From Mesorhizobium sp. ZC-5 (lineage in GTDB: Bacteria; Pseudomonadota; Alphaproteobacteria; Rhizobiales; Rhizobiaceae): a stretch of 64,000 bases of DNA. The notes under the pieces are model-generated. The model made no database searches. It saw only the letters and a list, made by a program, of their open reading frames with translations, and had not been told where the DNA came from. The translations under genes and the position numbers were made by a program. Below are positions 11,935-21,884 of this stretch, piece after piece. Location of the stretch: positions 496,001 to 560,000 of the forward strand of contig NZ_JAOWPT010000003.1 in the NCBI RefSeq assembly GCF_025753855.1, in the 5' to 3' direction. Within the stretch, counting starts at the first letter, position 1. Every line of letters begins with the position of its first letter.

Positions 11935-12168
11935 ATGCGCCCAGAAATAGTGAAGCGGCGTACCGATACGCTGGAATATCTCCAGCAGATGCTCGGCGAA
12001 CTGCGCGCGATGGCCGAGGCCGAGCGCTGCGACATGCTCGCCTATCTGATCGAGATGGCGTACATCGAGGCCAGCGACATCATTCGCGGCCAGCGACCGT
12101 CACGGGTCCACGGTGAGCAGCGAGACCGAGCCGCCCGAGTGCCGCTCCAGGCGACCCGCAAGGTCTAG
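11935..12168 (+). CDS. Small conserved hypothetical protein
   Basis: A 77-residue, probably all-helical and charged protein (LEYLQQMLGELRAMAEAERCDMLAYLIEMAYIEASDII). It has no signal peptide or membrane segment. I recognise the sequence type as a small rhizobial hypothetical protein but not a function. ATG 11935 is supported by AGGAGAAAT 8 nt upstream; an upstream in-frame ATG at 11866 lacks this. Its 3' end overlaps the convergent dprA gene by 69 bp. It is the only plus-strand gene in a 12 kb minus-strand block. Confidence 0.65.
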   Translation: MRPEIVKRRTDTLEYLQQMLGELRAMAEAERCDMLAYLIEMAYIEASDIIRGQRPSRVHGEQRDRAARVPLQATRKV

Positions 12169-13242
12169 TTCCAGAAGGATCATGAACACTTGCGCCGGGT
12201 GAAGACCGGTGTGGCGGATAATCTCGTCGATACCGACCGGAACCGGGCCTAGCGCCTCGATCACACGGGAGCGGTCGTCGTCCGCCGGCGGCGGTGTTGC
12301 CGAGAAGTCCGGTGGTTCCTCAAGCGAAACGGGCGGTGGCAGCGGCTGGCCGATCAGCGGGGCGATCTGCTCGGCGACGTCGCGCGCTTCCGTCACCAGG
12401 ATGGCGCCGTCCTTCAGCAGGCCGTTGGTGCCTGCCGCGCGGGGATCGAGCGGCGAGCCAGGAACGGCAAACACCAGCCGTCCCATCTCGCCGGCGAGCC
12501 TGGCGCTGATCAACGACCCGGAGCGCTGAGCAGCCTCGACCACGACGAGCCCGAGCGCCAGACCGGCGACGATCCGGTTGCGGCGTGGAAAATCCTTGGC
12601 GCGGGGCTCCCAGCCGAACGGCATTTCCGAAATCACCGCGCCACCACGCCCGGCGATTTCGTTGCACAGCTCTATGTTTTCCGGCGGGTAGGGCTGATCG
12701 AGGCCACCTGCAAGGACGGCGACCGTGCCGGTGGCGATCGCGCCCTGGTGGGCAGCGGTGTCTATGCCGCGCGCCAGGCCCGAGACAATGGAGTAGCCGT
12801 CGCGCCCGAGGTCAGCGGCGAGGGTCCTTGCCATCTTGATGCCGGCCAGCGAAGCGTTGCGTGCTCCGACAATCGCGATCGGCGGCAACAGGAACACTGC
12901 GGGGGTGCCCTTCACTGCGACCAGCGGTGGCGGGTGATCCATGCGCCGCAAATACTGCGGATAATCGGCCTCACCGATCGCTATAAAGCGCGAGCCGTGC
13001 TTGCGGGCCGCTTCCAGTTCAGCTTCCGCCTGCGCGACTGTCGGAATCCGGATCACCCGCGATGCGCCGCCCGACATCATAAGCTCAGGCAGCATCTCGA
13101 TCGCGATTTCGGCGGAACCGAAGCGGTTGATCAGGTCGCGAAATGTCGCCGGCCCGACATTTTCCGTCCGGATCAGCCGCAGCCAGTTGATCCGTTGCCG
13201 GTCGCTGAGGCGGGGCGCGCCTGCGGCCGGGCTGTCGTTCAT
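12100..13242 (-). CDS. dprA: DNA-processing protein DprA
   Basis: A 380-residue DprA/Smf protein. It loads RecA onto single-stranded DNA during natural transformation, though it is conserved in many non-competent bacteria. The Rossmann-like core shows [21 protein letters not shown], and the GGxxxxYPPEN and RNRIVAGL motifs. A C-terminal winged-helix domain follows ([27 protein letters not shown]). ATG 13242 overlaps the plsY stop by 4 bp (coupled translation). The open frame extends upstream inside plsY, but that part is not DprA-like. Confidence 0.93.
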   Translation of the reverse strand: MNDSPAAGAPRLSDRQRINWLRLIRTENVGPATFRDLINRFGSAEIAIEMLPELMMSGGASRVIRIPTVAQAEAELEAARKHGSRFIAIGEADYPQYLRRMDHPPPLVAVKGTPAVFLLPPIAIVGARNASLAGIKMARTLAADLGRDGYSIVSGLARGIDTAAHQGAIATGTVAVLAGGLDQPYPPENIELCNEIAGRGGAVISEMPFGWEPRAKDFPRRNRIVAGLALGLVVVEAAQRSGSLISARLAGEMGRLVFAVPGSPLDPRAAGTNGLLKDGAILVTEARDVAEQIAPLIGQPLPPPVSLEEPPDFSATPPPADDDRSRVIEALGPVPVGIDEIIRHTGLHPAQVFMILLELDLAGRLERHSGGSVSLLTVDP

Positions 13243-13823
13243 CCCTTTGAACCGATCCGCGATTCGGTACCGGCCATCAGGCGGGAGATATTCGCCCGAT
13301 GCTTTATGAATACGATCACGCTCATCAGCGCGAAGACGACGGCGAAATCCTGGTAGCCCATGATGAGCAGGGTCAGCGGCACGACGACGGCCGCGATGAG
13401 TGCTGCGAGCGATGAATAGCGCAGAAGCAGCGCTACCGCGATCCAGACCGCGGCGAAGACAAGCGCCACTTTCCACATCAGGCCGGCCAGCACGCCAATA
13501 TAGGTGGCGACGCCTTTGCCGCCCTTGAAGCCGAGCCAGACCGGGAAGAGGTGACCGATGAAAGCAAAGAAGCCCGCGATGATCGCAAAGTCCGCGCCGT
13601 AAAGGCCGGCAATCAGAACGGCGATCGTTCCTTTCAGCCCGTCGAGCAGCAGCGTCAACGCGGCAAGGCCCTTGTTGCCGGTCCTGAGCACGTTGGTGGC
13701 GCCGATGTTGCCGGAGCCGATCTTGCGCACGTCGCCAAGACCGGCTGCGCGCGTTATCAGCAGGCCGAACGGGATCGATCCGAGCAGATAGCCGAACAGC
13801 GCGGCCAACAGGTAGTTCATCAT
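13239..13823 (-). CDS. plsY: Glycerol-3-phosphate acyltransferase PlsY
   Basis: A 194-residue polytopic membrane protein that transfers the acyl group of acyl-phosphate to glycerol-3-phosphate, the first step of phospholipid synthesis. Diagnostic PlsY motifs are GSIPFG near residue 15, GSGNIGATN near residue 40, and FKGGKGVAT near residue 105. Two adjacent ATG codons (13823, 13820) follow a GGGGGG stretch; either could be used. It lies 7 bp after pyrC' and overlaps dprA by 4 bp. Confidence 0.95.
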   Translation of the reverse strand: MMNYLLAALFGYLLGSIPFGLLITRAAGLGDVRKIGSGNIGATNVLRTGNKGLAALTLLLDGLKGTIAVLIAGLYGADFAIIAGFFAFIGHLFPVWLGFKGGKGVATYIGVLAGLMWKVALVFAAVWIAVALLLRYSSLAALIAAVVVPLTLLIMGYQDFAVVFALMSVIVFIKHRANISRLMAGTESRIGSKG

Positions 13824-13830
13824 TCCCCCC

Positions 13831-15117
13831 TCAAGTGGAGAATACTGTGCGGCCCGCAACCATTGTTTGCAAGACCTTGCCTTGCAGCTTCGCGCTTTCG
13901 AAGCAGGTATTCTTGGAGCGCGAGCGGATCGTCTTCTCCTCCACCACCCATGGCTCGTCGAGATCGACCAGAACAAGATCCGCGGGTGCCCCGGGCTTCA
14001 GCGTTCCGCCGGACAGGCCAAACAATCTTGCCGGTGCCGTCGAAAGAACTTCGATCACACGTAGCAACGGCAGGTCGCCATTGTGGTAAAGCCGCAGGGC
14101 AGCCCCGAGCAACGTTTCGAGCCCGATGGCGCCGGCGGCGGCGTCGGCGAAGGGCAGCCGCTTGGTGTCGACGTCCTGCGGATCGTGCGACGACACGATG
14201 ATGTCGATGGTGCCGTCCCGCAGCGCCTCGATCATCGCCAGGCGGTCGTCCTCGGTCCGCAACGGCGGGGTAAGCCGGAAGAAGGTACGGTATTCGCCGA
14301 CATCGTTTTCGTTGAGCGACAGGTTGTTGATCGAAACGCCGGCAGTGACGTTGGCTTTGTCATCCTTGGCTCGGGAGATTGCAGACGCGGACAGAGCCGT
14401 CGAGATTTTGGCCGCGTGATAGTTGCCGCCGGTCAGCCGCGCCAGCATCAGGTCGCGCTCGAGCGGGATCGTCTCAGCCTCGCGCGGGATGCCCGGCAGG
14501 CCCAGCCAGCTCGCATAGAGCCCTTCGTTCATGACACCGGAGGACGCGAGGTCGGCGTCCTCCGTCTCATGGACGATCAACGCGCCGAAATCGCGCGCAT
14601 ATGTCAGCGCCCGGCGCATCACCAATGCGTTGCCGATGGTGTGGCGGCCGTCGGTGAAGGCAACAGCACCGGCCTGGCGCAAGAGGCCGAACTCCGTCAT
14701 CTCCTGACCGCCCAGCCGCCTTGTGATGGCCGCGGCCGGAAAGACATGGACCGAGGCAGTCTCGCGCGCTGTGCGCATCACGAATTCGACGAGAGCGATG
14801 TCATCGATCACCGGATCCGTGTCGGGCATCATGACAATCGAGGTGACGCCGCCGGCCGCCGCGGCAAGGCTTGCCGAAGCGATCGTCTCGCGATGTTCCG
14901 CACCAGGTTCGCCGATGAAGACGCGGCCATCGACCAAGCCTGGAATGATCGCCTTGCCGGCGCAATCGATAACTGTTGCGCCTTCGGGCTTGCCCTGATT
15001 TTGCGCTGCGGCGCCAGAGGCGAGAATCTTCTTGCCGTCGACGATGACGGCGCCTGTTTCGTCGATGCCGCGCGAGGGGTCGACAATGCGGGCGTTCTGG
15101 AAAACCGTTACGCTCAT
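13831..15117 (-). CDS. pyrC: Dihydroorotase-like protein (probably non-catalytic PyrC')
   Basis: A 428-residue amidohydrolase-fold protein encoded directly after pyrB (4-bp overlap). Overall it aligns with dihydroorotase ([49 protein letters not shown]). The metal ligands are missing: the usual D-x-H-x-H is DGRVF (R65, F67), the HH pair is N264-N265 in SINNLSL, and the catalytic D-H-A-P region reads SSHDPQ. This fits the inactive PyrC' partner that assembles with PyrB in Pseudomonas and related bacteria. An active dihydroorotase should be encoded elsewhere in the genome. Confidence 0.85.
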   Translation of the reverse strand: MSVTVFQNARIVDPSRGIDETGAVIVDGKKILASGAAAQNQGKPEGATVIDCAGKAIIPGLVDGRVFIGEPGAEHRETIASASLAAAAGGVTSIVMMPDTDPVIDDIALVEFVMRTARETASVHVFPAAAITRRLGGQEMTEFGLLRQAGAVAFTDGRHTIGNALVMRRALTYARDFGALIVHETEDADLASSGVMNEGLYASWLGLPGIPREAETIPLERDLMLARLTGGNYHAAKISTALSASAISRAKDDKANVTAGVSINNLSLNENDVGEYRTFFRLTPPLRTEDDRLAMIEALRDGTIDIIVSSHDPQDVDTKRLPFADAAAGAIGLETLLGAALRLYHNGDLPLLRVIEVLSTAPARLFGLSGGTLKPGAPADLVLVDLDEPWVVEEKTIRSRSKNTCFESAKLQGKVLQTMVAGRTVFST

Positions 15118-16076
15118 GGCCTACTGCCCGCATTGCGGCGCGGATCGAGCAGCGCCTCCATCACCGCCATGCGTACGGCGACGCCCATCTCGACCTGTTC
15201 CTGGATAACGCTTTGTGGTCCGTCGGCGATCTCCGAGGCGATCTCCACGCCGCGGTTCATCGGTCCGGGATGCATGACCAGCGCGTCGTCCTTGGCGGCC
15301 TTCAGTTTTTCCGCGTCGAGGCCGAAATAGCGGAAGTATTCGCGGACCGACGGCACGAACGCGCCGGCCATGCGCTCCCGCTGGAGCCGCAGCATCATCA
15401 CCACATCGGCGTCTTTGAGCCCTTCGGCCATCGATCGTGCAACGATCACGCCCATCTTCTCGATGCCGGCAGGCAGCAAAGTCGAGGGCGCGACCACCCG
15501 GACCTGGGCGCCGAGCGCATTGAGCAACAGGATGTTGGAGCGCGCGACGCGCGAATGCAGGATATCGCCGCAGATCGCCACGATCAGCTTCGACAGGGGG
15601 CCTTTGGCTCGGCGGATGGTCAGCGCATCGAGCAGCGCCTGGGTCGGGTGCTCATGGGCTCCATCGCCTGCATTGACCACGGAACAGCCGACTTTTTGGG
15701 CGAGCAGTGCCGCGGCTCCCGCAGATTGGTGGCGGATGATCAGGATATCCGGCCGCATGGCATTCAGCGTCATCGCGGTGTCGATCAGCGTTTCGCCCTT
15801 CTTCACGGACGAACTCGCCACTGACATGTTCATCACATCGGCGCCGAGCCTTTTTCCGGCGAGCTCGAACGACGATTGCGTCCTGGTCGACGCTTCATAG
15901 AAAAGGTTGATCTGCGTGCGGCCGCGCAGTGCCGAGGTTTTCTTCTCGGGCTGGCGCGAGATCGACACCGCGGCGTCGGCGCGGTCCAGAAGCAGTTCGA
16001 TGTCGACGGGGAAAAGCTCCCCGATGCCAAGCAGGTGGCGGTGGGGGAAAAGCGGCAGGGATGCGGCGTCTGTCAT
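15114..16076 (-). CDS. pyrB: Aspartate carbamoyltransferase catalytic subunit
   Basis: A 320-residue enzyme that joins carbamoyl phosphate and aspartate in pyrimidine synthesis. The carbamoyl-phosphate site STRTQSSFE and the [13 protein letters not shown] motif are intact, and [11 protein letters not shown] near the C-terminus is the usual aspartate-site segment. No pyrI regulatory gene is adjacent, while pyrC' overlaps downstream, so a PyrB-PyrC' dodecamer is expected. The gene is divergent from the acyl-CoA dehydrogenase gene and probably heads pyrB-pyrC'-plsY-dprA. Confidence 0.96.
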   Translation of the reverse strand: MTDAASLPLFPHRHLLGIGELFPVDIELLLDRADAAVSISRQPEKKTSALRGRTQINLFYEASTRTQSSFELAGKRLGADVMNMSVASSSVKKGETLIDTAMTLNAMRPDILIIRHQSAGAAALLAQKVGCSVVNAGDGAHEHPTQALLDALTIRRAKGPLSKLIVAICGDILHSRVARSNILLLNALGAQVRVVAPSTLLPAGIEKMGVIVARSMAEGLKDADVVMMLRLQRERMAGAFVPSVREYFRYFGLDAEKLKAAKDDALVMHPGPMNRGVEIASEIADGPQSVIQEQVEMGVAVRMAVMEALLDPRRNAGSRP

Positions 16077-16228
16077 CTCAAGGCGCTGCTATAGGCTGCA
16101 CGTCATGCCACGGCAAGCAGCGGCTTTGGAAAGCCACAATTCTTTCGTCGCGCTTTTTGCGTGCCCTGCGCTATAAAGCCCGCCGTGGCGTTCGGAATCG
16201 CGCCTTCGGTAGACAACAAGGAATAGGC

Positions 16229-17857
16229 GTGACGCACGAGGTTACCAATCAGCCGCCGCTGCTTGTCGGCACCAATGCCTGGCGCGGCGACCCGTTGCTG
16301 ATCCAGCTCGCCGAAGACTTTTCCGAGCCGGTCCGCAAGGAACTGGATGCGCTCGGCCGCTTCGTGATGAGCAATGAAGCCCAGGAACTGGCGCGCCTAG
16401 CCAACACCGACACACCTAAACTCAAGACACACGACAGGCAGGGTCGCCGCATCGATCTCGTCGAGTTTCATCCTGCCTATCACGCCTTGTTGCGCCGCTC
16501 TGTCGCCAACGGCCTGCATTCTTCCGTGTGGGAGAATGGCGCCGCCGAAACCAATCGCCGCCACCAGGCACGTGCCGCGCGCTTCTACCTGACCGCCGAG
16601 CTCGAATGCGGGCATCTCTGCCCGATCACGATGACCAGCGCTTCGCTTGCCGCGCTGATGGCGAGCCCGAAACTTTTCCGTGAATGGGCGCCGCGTGTCA
16701 CGACCCGAAAGTACGACCAGTCGCAGAAGCCTCCGGTGGAGAAGGCCGGTCTGACGCTCGGCATGGGAATGACCGAGAAGCAGGGCGGCACCGACGTTCG
16801 TGCCAATTCGACGCGTGCCGAGCGCGCCGGCAATGGCTTCCATCGCCTGACGGGCCACAAATGGTTCATGTCGGCGCCGATGTCGGACGCCTTTCTGGTG
16901 CTTGCGCAAACACCGGAAGGCCTTTCGTGCTTTCTCGTCCCGCGCATCCTCGGCGACAGTTCCGTCAACGGTTTCCGTTTCCAGCGCCTGAAGGATAAGC
17001 TCGGCAACCGTTCCAACGCGTCGTCGGAAGTCGAATTCGTAAACGCGATCGGCGAAATGGTCGGCGAACCTGGCGCTGGCGTGAAGACCATCATGGATAT
17101 GGTTACGCTGACCCGACTCGATTGCGCGGTCGCTTCCTCGGGCATCATGCGCGCCGGCCTTGCCGAAGCGGTCAACCACGCGCGCTATCGCCAGGTATTT
17201 GGTTCTCCGCTGATCGAGCAGCCGCTCATGCAGCGCGTGCTGGCCGACATGGCGCTGGACGTGGCTGCGGCAACGGCCTTGTCCTTTCGGCTGGCCCGAT
17301 CCTTCGATGAAGCGGCCGTCAGCCGCGGCGAAGCGGCCTTTGCCCGTGCCATGACGGCGGTGGTGAAATACTGGGTCTGCAAGATCGCCCCACCGCTGCT
17401 CTACGAGGCGATGGAGTGCCTGGGCGGCAATGGCTATGTCGAAGAGGGGCCTCTCGCCCGCTACTATCGCGAGGCGCCTGTCAATGCGATCTGGGAAGGT
17501 TCCGGCAACGTGATGGCGCTCGACGTGCTGCGTGTGCTCGGCCGCGCGCCGGCCCTTTTCGACGAGGTGCTGGCTGGCATCGAGCGCGATCTCGGCCCGG
17601 CGGGACACGGCACGATCAGCGTCCTGCGTGCCGCCATGCAGGTGGCATCGTCCGACGAGGGTTCCGCCCGCATCCTGACCGAGCAACTGGCGCTGTCGGC
17701 GGCCGCGGCCGAACTGCGGCGGCTCGGGGCAGGGCGCATCGCAGACGCCTTCATCGAGACCCGTCTCGCCGGACAGTGGCGCGGCACCTATGGCATGCTC
17801 GACGCGCGCCACGACGCGCGGCTGATCGTCGATACGCTCTATCCCGCGCTCAACTGA
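16229..17857 (+). CDS. AidB-like acyl-CoA dehydrogenase family protein
   Basis: A 542-residue flavoprotein of the acyl-CoA dehydrogenase fold. FAD-binding stretches are visible (GMTEKQGGTDVRANST, LTGHKWFMSAPMSDAFLV, ECLGGNGYVEEGPLARYYREAPVNAIWEGSGN). The EGSGN end and the ~540-residue length match the AidB/isovaleryl-like subgroup rather than short fatty acyl-CoA dehydrogenases. AidB protects DNA from alkylation damage in E. coli; whether this protein does so is inference. I chose GTG 16229 with AAGGA upstream; the open frame extends about 100 codons further 5' with non-homologous sequence. Confidence 0.88.
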   Translation: MTHEVTNQPPLLVGTNAWRGDPLLIQLAEDFSEPVRKELDALGRFVMSNEAQELARLANTDTPKLKTHDRQGRRIDLVEFHPAYHALLRRSVANGLHSSVWENGAAETNRRHQARAARFYLTAELECGHLCPITMTSASLAALMASPKLFREWAPRVTTRKYDQSQKPPVEKAGLTLGMGMTEKQGGTDVRANSTRAERAGNGFHRLTGHKWFMSAPMSDAFLVLAQTPEGLSCFLVPRILGDSSVNGFRFQRLKDKLGNRSNASSEVEFVNAIGEMVGEPGAGVKTIMDMVTLTRLDCAVASSGIMRAGLAEAVNHARYRQVFGSPLIEQPLMQRVLADMALDVAAATALSFRLARSFDEAAVSRGEAAFARAMTAVVKYWVCKIAPPLLYEAMECLGGNGYVEEGPLARYYREAPVNAIWEGSGNVMALDVLRVLGRAPALFDEVLAGIERDLGPAGHGTISVLRAAMQVASSDEGSARILTEQLALSAAAAELRRLGAGRIADAFIETRLAGQWRGTYGMLDARHDARLIVDTLYPALN

Positions 17858-18777
17858 GCCGTGACGGCGAGCACCGCCGGGATTGTGAGAAAGGAAATGC
17901 CGGTCTGAAGCGTGGCAATCGCCGCGTAGAGTTCGGCGTCACCGCCGAGTTGCCGCGCCAGAAGATAACCGTTCAAGGCTGTCGGCACGGCGCCGCACAG
18001 CGCGAGGTAGCTCAATTGCACCCCGCTGACGCCGAAAGCCATGGCAGTGGCGACAAGCAGCGCCGGAAACAGCACCAGCTTGAGAACGGTCGGCAGCCAC
18101 ATAGCAAAGCGCAGTTGCATCAGGTCGCCGGGCCTGAGGCTGGCGCCGATGGCAATCAATCCCATGCCGAGTGCCGCCCGGCCGGCAAGGTCGATCGTTT
18201 CATCGAGCGGCGCGTAGAGGCGAAACGGCATCGCCCGCATCACGATACCCGCGAGCATCGCCAGGATCAGCGGGTTGGTCGCGATGTTCCAGGCCACCCT
18301 TCGCCAGTTTGCGGTGCGGTCGGCAAAGCGGGTGACGACGAACGTCGAGGCGATGTTGAGCGGGATGATGATCACAAGCATCACCAGCGCAACCACGGCC
18401 ATTCCCGCCGGCAGGAAGATTTTCTGCGCCACTGCCAGCGCGATAAAGCTATTCCAGCGCGCCGTGGTCTGGAAAACCGAGGAGAATTCGCTTTCCAGCA
18501 CAAGGCCTGTCCGCGCCAGAACTGGCCACGATGCGTAGGTGAAGCTGCATATCACAGCGATGGAGACCAGTAGCGCCGCCATCATCGCGTCGAGCTGGAG
18601 CCCGGTAAAATCGGCATTGACGATGGTGATGAACAGCAGCGCCGGATAAAGGACCCAGTAGCCCAACTGGTCGAGACCGGGCCACGCGGTCTGGTTGATC
18701 AGCGGCGTCCGGCGCAGAAGATTGCCCGCCAGGATCAGCAGGAACACGGGCAGTATGCTTTCGAAGATGGCGAGCAT
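17839..18777 (-). CDS. AEC family transporter (auxin efflux carrier-like)
   Basis: A 312-residue membrane protein with about ten hydrophobic segments split by a central cytoplasmic loop, starting MLAIFESILPVFLLILAG. This is the standard layout of bacterial AEC/MdcF-type permeases, thought to export or import organic anions. The substrate is unknown. The open frame continues 35 codons upstream, but the internal ATG 18777 places the first transmembrane segment at the N-terminus as in the family. The 3' end overlaps the dehydrogenase gene by 19 bp (convergent). Confidence 0.85.
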   Translation of the reverse strand: MLAIFESILPVFLLILAGNLLRRTPLINQTAWPGLDQLGYWVLYPALLFITIVNADFTGLQLDAMMAALLVSIAVICSFTYASWPVLARTGLVLESEFSSVFQTTARWNSFIALAVAQKIFLPAGMAVVALVMLVIIIPLNIASTFVVTRFADRTANWRRVAWNIATNPLILAMLAGIVMRAMPFRLYAPLDETIDLAGRAALGMGLIAIGASLRPGDLMQLRFAMWLPTVLKLVLFPALLVATAMAFGVSGVQLSYLALCGAVPTALNGYLLARQLGGDAELYAAIATLQTGISFLTIPAVLAVTAQLSAG

Positions 18778-18972
18778 CGGTTCTCGGACCGTTTCGATGG
18801 TGCGCGACCGGTAGTGCGCCGATCCGTGGCTGTAAACCGCCACAAATCCTGATCGGTCGACCCAGCGGGCGGTTTTCCACATTAGCGGCCGGGAAAATTA
18901 ACCTTAACAAATGGTTTCATTTGCCGGAACGATGCCAACGCCCCAATGTCTTTTCTCGCGACAAGGGATTCC

Positions 18973-19533
18973 ATGCGCCACATCCTCACGTCTTTCCTGG
19001 CTTTTCACTGGATGGCGATTTTCGCGCTTCTGGCGGGGGTATCCGCATTTGGCGTCGAGGGTAGCATGCCCGCGATATTTTTCGACCTCGCCGGCAATCC
19101 CGCGACCGGGGAAACCTTTTTCCCGGCAATGTGGACGTCCGCGATCTTTTCGATCGGCTTCTGCGTCGTGGCGGTGCTTTTCCTGTGGGTTTTCATCACC
19201 GCGTCATTTGGCGATGGCACCGTCTCGGAAGACACCGAGGAGATCGCACGATTTGCCTTTGGCGCGGCGATCGGCTCGTTGACGCTTTTGCTTCTCATGC
19301 GGGCGGCCGAACCGGCTGCCCCGTTCTTCACGGAAATAGCAGCGCTTGTCGCAGCACTTCTGGCTTCCTACCTCGCCGTTTTCGCAGAGCGCTGGTCCGG
19401 CCTCATCTCGACCCTACCCAGTCGTGACGATATCCGTGACGCCGCCAAGCTGATGGCCGCTGGAGCAGCTTACAATTCCATGTTGTCGCGCTTTTCCGGC
19501 CGTCCGGGCGGCAATTTCGGTGAGGACCGCTGA
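18973..19533 (+). CDS. Hypothetical membrane protein
   Basis: A 186-residue protein with four probable transmembrane segments (about residues 7-27, 50-75, 95-115, 122-140) and a soluble C-terminal tail (LISTLPSRDDIRDAAKLMAAG). I do not recognise a characterised family. ATG 18973 is preceded by AAGGGA; an upstream ATG at 18946 lacks such a site. The stop codon overlaps the start of the next gene (TGATG), so the two are translationally coupled. Confidence 0.7.
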   Translation: MRHILTSFLAFHWMAIFALLAGVSAFGVEGSMPAIFFDLAGNPATGETFFPAMWTSAIFSIGFCVVAVLFLWVFITASFGDGTVSEDTEEIARFAFGAAIGSLTLLLLMRAAEPAAPFFTEIAALVAALLASYLAVFAERWSGLISTLPSRDDIRDAAKLMAAGAAYNSMLSRFSGRPGGNFGEDR

Positions 19534-19844
19534 TGCGTTACCTGATCGCTTTGTGGGTTTCGCCGCTGGTGCTGTTCTGGGGCTGGTACTTTCTGTCGCT
19601 CAACGACATCAATTTCGGCTACGTGATACTCAGCCGTCGCCTGCATGACCTGCTTTTCCAGCTTTATGGCGAAATGCTCGGCATCGATCCCACCACGATA
19701 CCGGGGTTGCTGGCGCGAGCTTGCGTCTTCGACAGCTTCCTGGTCGCGGGCCTGATCGCCTTCCGAAAGCGCAAGGCGATCGTCGCCTGGTACCGTGCGC
19801 GGCACGGCCGCTATTTCGGAGAACGCTCGGCACCAAGTATCTGA
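19533..19844 (+). CDS. Small membrane protein (DUF6105-like)
   Basis: A 103-residue protein with one or two hydrophobic segments ([41 protein letters not shown]) and a basic end ([16 protein letters not shown]). It resembles a small rhizobial family that I believe is DUF6105; this name is from memory. It is translationally coupled to the preceding membrane-protein gene, suggesting the two work together. It overlaps convergent ruvX by 34 bp. Confidence 0.65.
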   Translation: MRYLIALWVSPLVLFWGWYFLSLNDINFGYVILSRRLHDLLFQLYGEMLGIDPTTIPGLLARACVFDSFLVAGLIAFRKRKAIVAWYRARHGRYFGERSAPSI

Positions 19845-20296
19845 AGCCGGTCCAGCACCCCTTGCAGGATGAACGCAGCCGCGGCGGAATCGATCTTTCC
19901 GGCGCGCTTCCTGCGGGAGAAATCCATTTCGATCAGCGTGCGCTCGGCGGCCACCGTCGATAAACGTTCGTCCCAGAACAGGAACGGCAGATCGCTCATC
20001 CTGGCGATGTTGCGGACAAAGGCACGCGAAGCCTGAGCGCGTGGGCCTTCACTACCGTCCATGTTGATCGGCAGGCCGATCGCCACCGCACCGGCGTTGT
20101 CCTTCGCCAGCAGCGAGAGCAGCGCGGCCGCGTCGAGCGAGAACTTCCTGCGGATGATCACTGGCCGCGGATGCGCGAAGGACAGGCCACGGTCGGAAAC
20201 CGCCACGCCGATCGTCTTGTCGCCGAGATCGAGCCCGGCCAGCGTCTTGCCGCCACGCAAATGATCCGGAAGCTCCTGGATTGAGATGACTGCCAA
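19811..20296 (-). CDS. ruvX: Putative pre-16S rRNA nuclease / Holliday junction resolvase-like RuvX (YqgF)
   Basis: A 161-residue RNase H-fold protein. The first acidic residue lies in [16 protein letters not shown], followed by [17 protein letters not shown] and the second acidic site [10 protein letters not shown]; the closing motif is [16 protein letters not shown]. YqgF proteins process the 5' end of 16S rRNA. The first in-frame start is TTG 20296; no ATG precedes the conserved domain. Confidence 0.92.
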   Translation of the reverse strand: MAVISIQELPDHLRGGKTLAGLDLGDKTIGVAVSDRGLSFAHPRPVIIRRKFSLDAAALLSLLAKDNAGAVAIGLPINMDGSEGPRAQASRAFVRNIARMSDLPFLFWDERLSTVAAERTLIEMDFSRRKRAGKIDSAAAAFILQGVLDRLQILGAERSPK

Positions 20297-20374
20297 AATG
20301 CTGAGGCTTTCCTTTGACTAAGGCTGCTGGCGTTCTATCCTCCCGCAAAGCGAAAATCGAGGAGACAGCCTGAA

Positions 20375-21070
20375 ATGAAGCTCACCTGGTACGGACAGTC
20401 CGCCTTCAAGATCGAGGCAGCGGGCGCAAGCATCCTGATCGACCCGTTTCTCAGCCACAATCCACTCTGGAAGAAGGGCTGGGAAGGGCCGGCCGAAGGC
20501 GTGACCCATGTGCTGCTCACCCATGGCCACGGCGACCATGTCGGCGATTCGCTGGACATCCTGAAGAAAACCGGCGCCATGCTGGTCGCCAACCCCGAGA
20601 TTTGCGGTTATTTCGGCGGCAAGGGCGTCGACCAGGCTAAAATCAACCAGGGCAATACCGGTGGAACCGTCGATTGTGGCGGTTTCACCACCACTTTCGT
20701 GCAGGCCCTGCATTCATCGTCCTATGCCGACGGTATCTACATGGGAAACCCGTTGGGGCTGGTGCTGCATTTCCCCGACGACAAGACGCTCTACCATATG
20801 GGCGACACCGACATCTTCTCCGACATGGCGCTGATCAACGAACTTCACGAGCCGAAGATCGGCCTGGTGCCAATCGGCGACCGTTTCACCATGGGCGGCG
20901 CTGTTGCTGCGCTTGCATGCCGGCGCTTCTTCAATTTCGAGACGGTCATACCGTGCCACTACAAGACCTTCGGCCTGCTCGACCAGACGCCGGACAAGTT
21001 CATCACCGGCATGGAAGGTTCCGGCGTCGATGTCAAAGTGCCTCAAATCGGAGACAGCGTCACTCTATAA
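20375..21070 (+). CDS. Metal-dependent hydrolase, metallo-beta-lactamase fold (UPF0173)
   Basis: A 231-residue protein with the MBL-fold metal motif HGHGDHVGD near residues 50-58 and further histidines/aspartate ([10 protein letters not shown] near 142-151; PCHYKTF near 193-199). The start [14 protein letters not shown] and the overall length match the UPF0173 family of predicted hydrolases, whose physiological substrate is unknown. GAGGAGA precedes the ATG. It is followed by a secreted hypothetical protein 22 bp away, possibly in the same transcript. Confidence 0.88.
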   Translation: MKLTWYGQSAFKIEAAGASILIDPFLSHNPLWKKGWEGPAEGVTHVLLTHGHGDHVGDSLDILKKTGAMLVANPEICGYFGGKGVDQAKINQGNTGGTVDCGGFTTTFVQALHSSSYADGIYMGNPLGLVLHFPDDKTLYHMGDTDIFSDMALINELHEPKIGLVPIGDRFTMGGAVAALACRRFFNFETVIPCHYKTFGLLDQTPDKFITGMEGSGVDVKVPQIGDSVTL

Positions 21071-21092
21071 CGGCGGAAAAATGGGAGGTTTC

Positions 21093-21512
21093 ATGGACTT
21101 GAAGCGGTTTTTTGTCGCGGTTTCGACGATTTTCTCGGCAGTTCCGGCAGTGGCTGCCGACGATTTCATCAAGGGCGTCTATCTCGAGACGGAGGAACTT
21201 TGCGCGCAGGCCAGGAAGGACGGCATCGAAACCGTTACCGACGCCGGCAATACGATGCTTTCGGCGCGCGGGCTGGAAAGCGTCGAATACAATTGCGAGT
21301 TCGTGCAGGTCATCAAGGCGGAACGTTCGCCGGCCTGGGCGGTCACAGCCATTTGCCAGGAACCGGGCTATCTGTTTCCCGACGTGCTTTCGGTGACGCA
21401 AATGTCGCCGACGCAAATCGATCTGGTTTCGGTCAAGCCGGCGCCGGCAGAGGGTGAAGTGGGCGGCAACGCCGGCAGCTATTATTTTTGCGAAGGCGTC
21501 GAACTGCCCTGA
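21093..21512 (+). CDS. Secreted hypothetical protein
   Basis: A 139-residue protein with a clear Sec signal peptide (MDLKRFFVAVSTIFSAVPAVAA, cleavage after AVAA near residue 22). Three or four cysteines in the mature part (LCAQ, YNCEF, ICQEPG, FCEG) suggest two disulfides in the periplasm. I do not recognise a family. ATG 21093 follows GGGAGGT at ideal spacing; an in-frame ATG at 21081 overlaps this site and is less likely. Confidence 0.75.
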   Translation: MDLKRFFVAVSTIFSAVPAVAADDFIKGVYLETEELCAQARKDGIETVTDAGNTMLSARGLESVEYNCEFVQVIKAERSPAWAVTAICQEPGYLFPDVLSVTQMSPTQIDLVSVKPAPAEGEVGGNAGSYYFCEGVELP

Positions 21513-21590
21513 CCCGGCGCCACCGTCATCCATGTTGCACTGCGGCTGTCGCGCCGGTATAGCGCGAGGTCTTCATTCCGGAGCAATTCC

Positions 21591-21878
21591 ATGTCCGTCG
21601 ATATCGCCACCGTCAAGCGCGTCGCGCACCTTGCCCGCATCGCGGTCTCCGATGAGGACGCGGAGCGCATGACCGGCGAGCTGAACGTCATCCTGGGGTT
21701 CGTGGAGCAGTTGAACGAAGTCGACGTTTCCGGCGTCGAGCCGATGACGTCGGTGATCCCCATGGAGATGAAGAAGCGCCAGGACGCCGTGACCGATGGC
21801 GACAAGGCAACGGATATCGTCGCCAATGCGCCGGCAACACAGGAAAACTTCTTCCTCGTGCCGAAAGTCGTGGAGTAG
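21591..21878 (+). CDS. gatC: Asp-tRNA(Asn)/Glu-tRNA(Gln) amidotransferase subunit C
   Basis: A 95-residue GatC. It starts with [19 protein letters not shown], has the loop VEPMTSVIP, and ends [19 protein letters not shown], the canonical end that wraps around GatA. It stabilises GatA in the GatCAB complex that amidates Glu-tRNA(Gln) or Asp-tRNA(Asn). A GNAT gene separates it from gatA; gatB is not in the adjacent sequence. Confidence 0.96.
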   Translation: MSVDIATVKRVAHLARIAVSDEDAERMTGELNVILGFVEQLNEVDVSGVEPMTSVIPMEMKKRQDAVTDGDKATDIVANAPATQENFFLVPKVVE

Positions 21879-21884
21879 GGCGCG

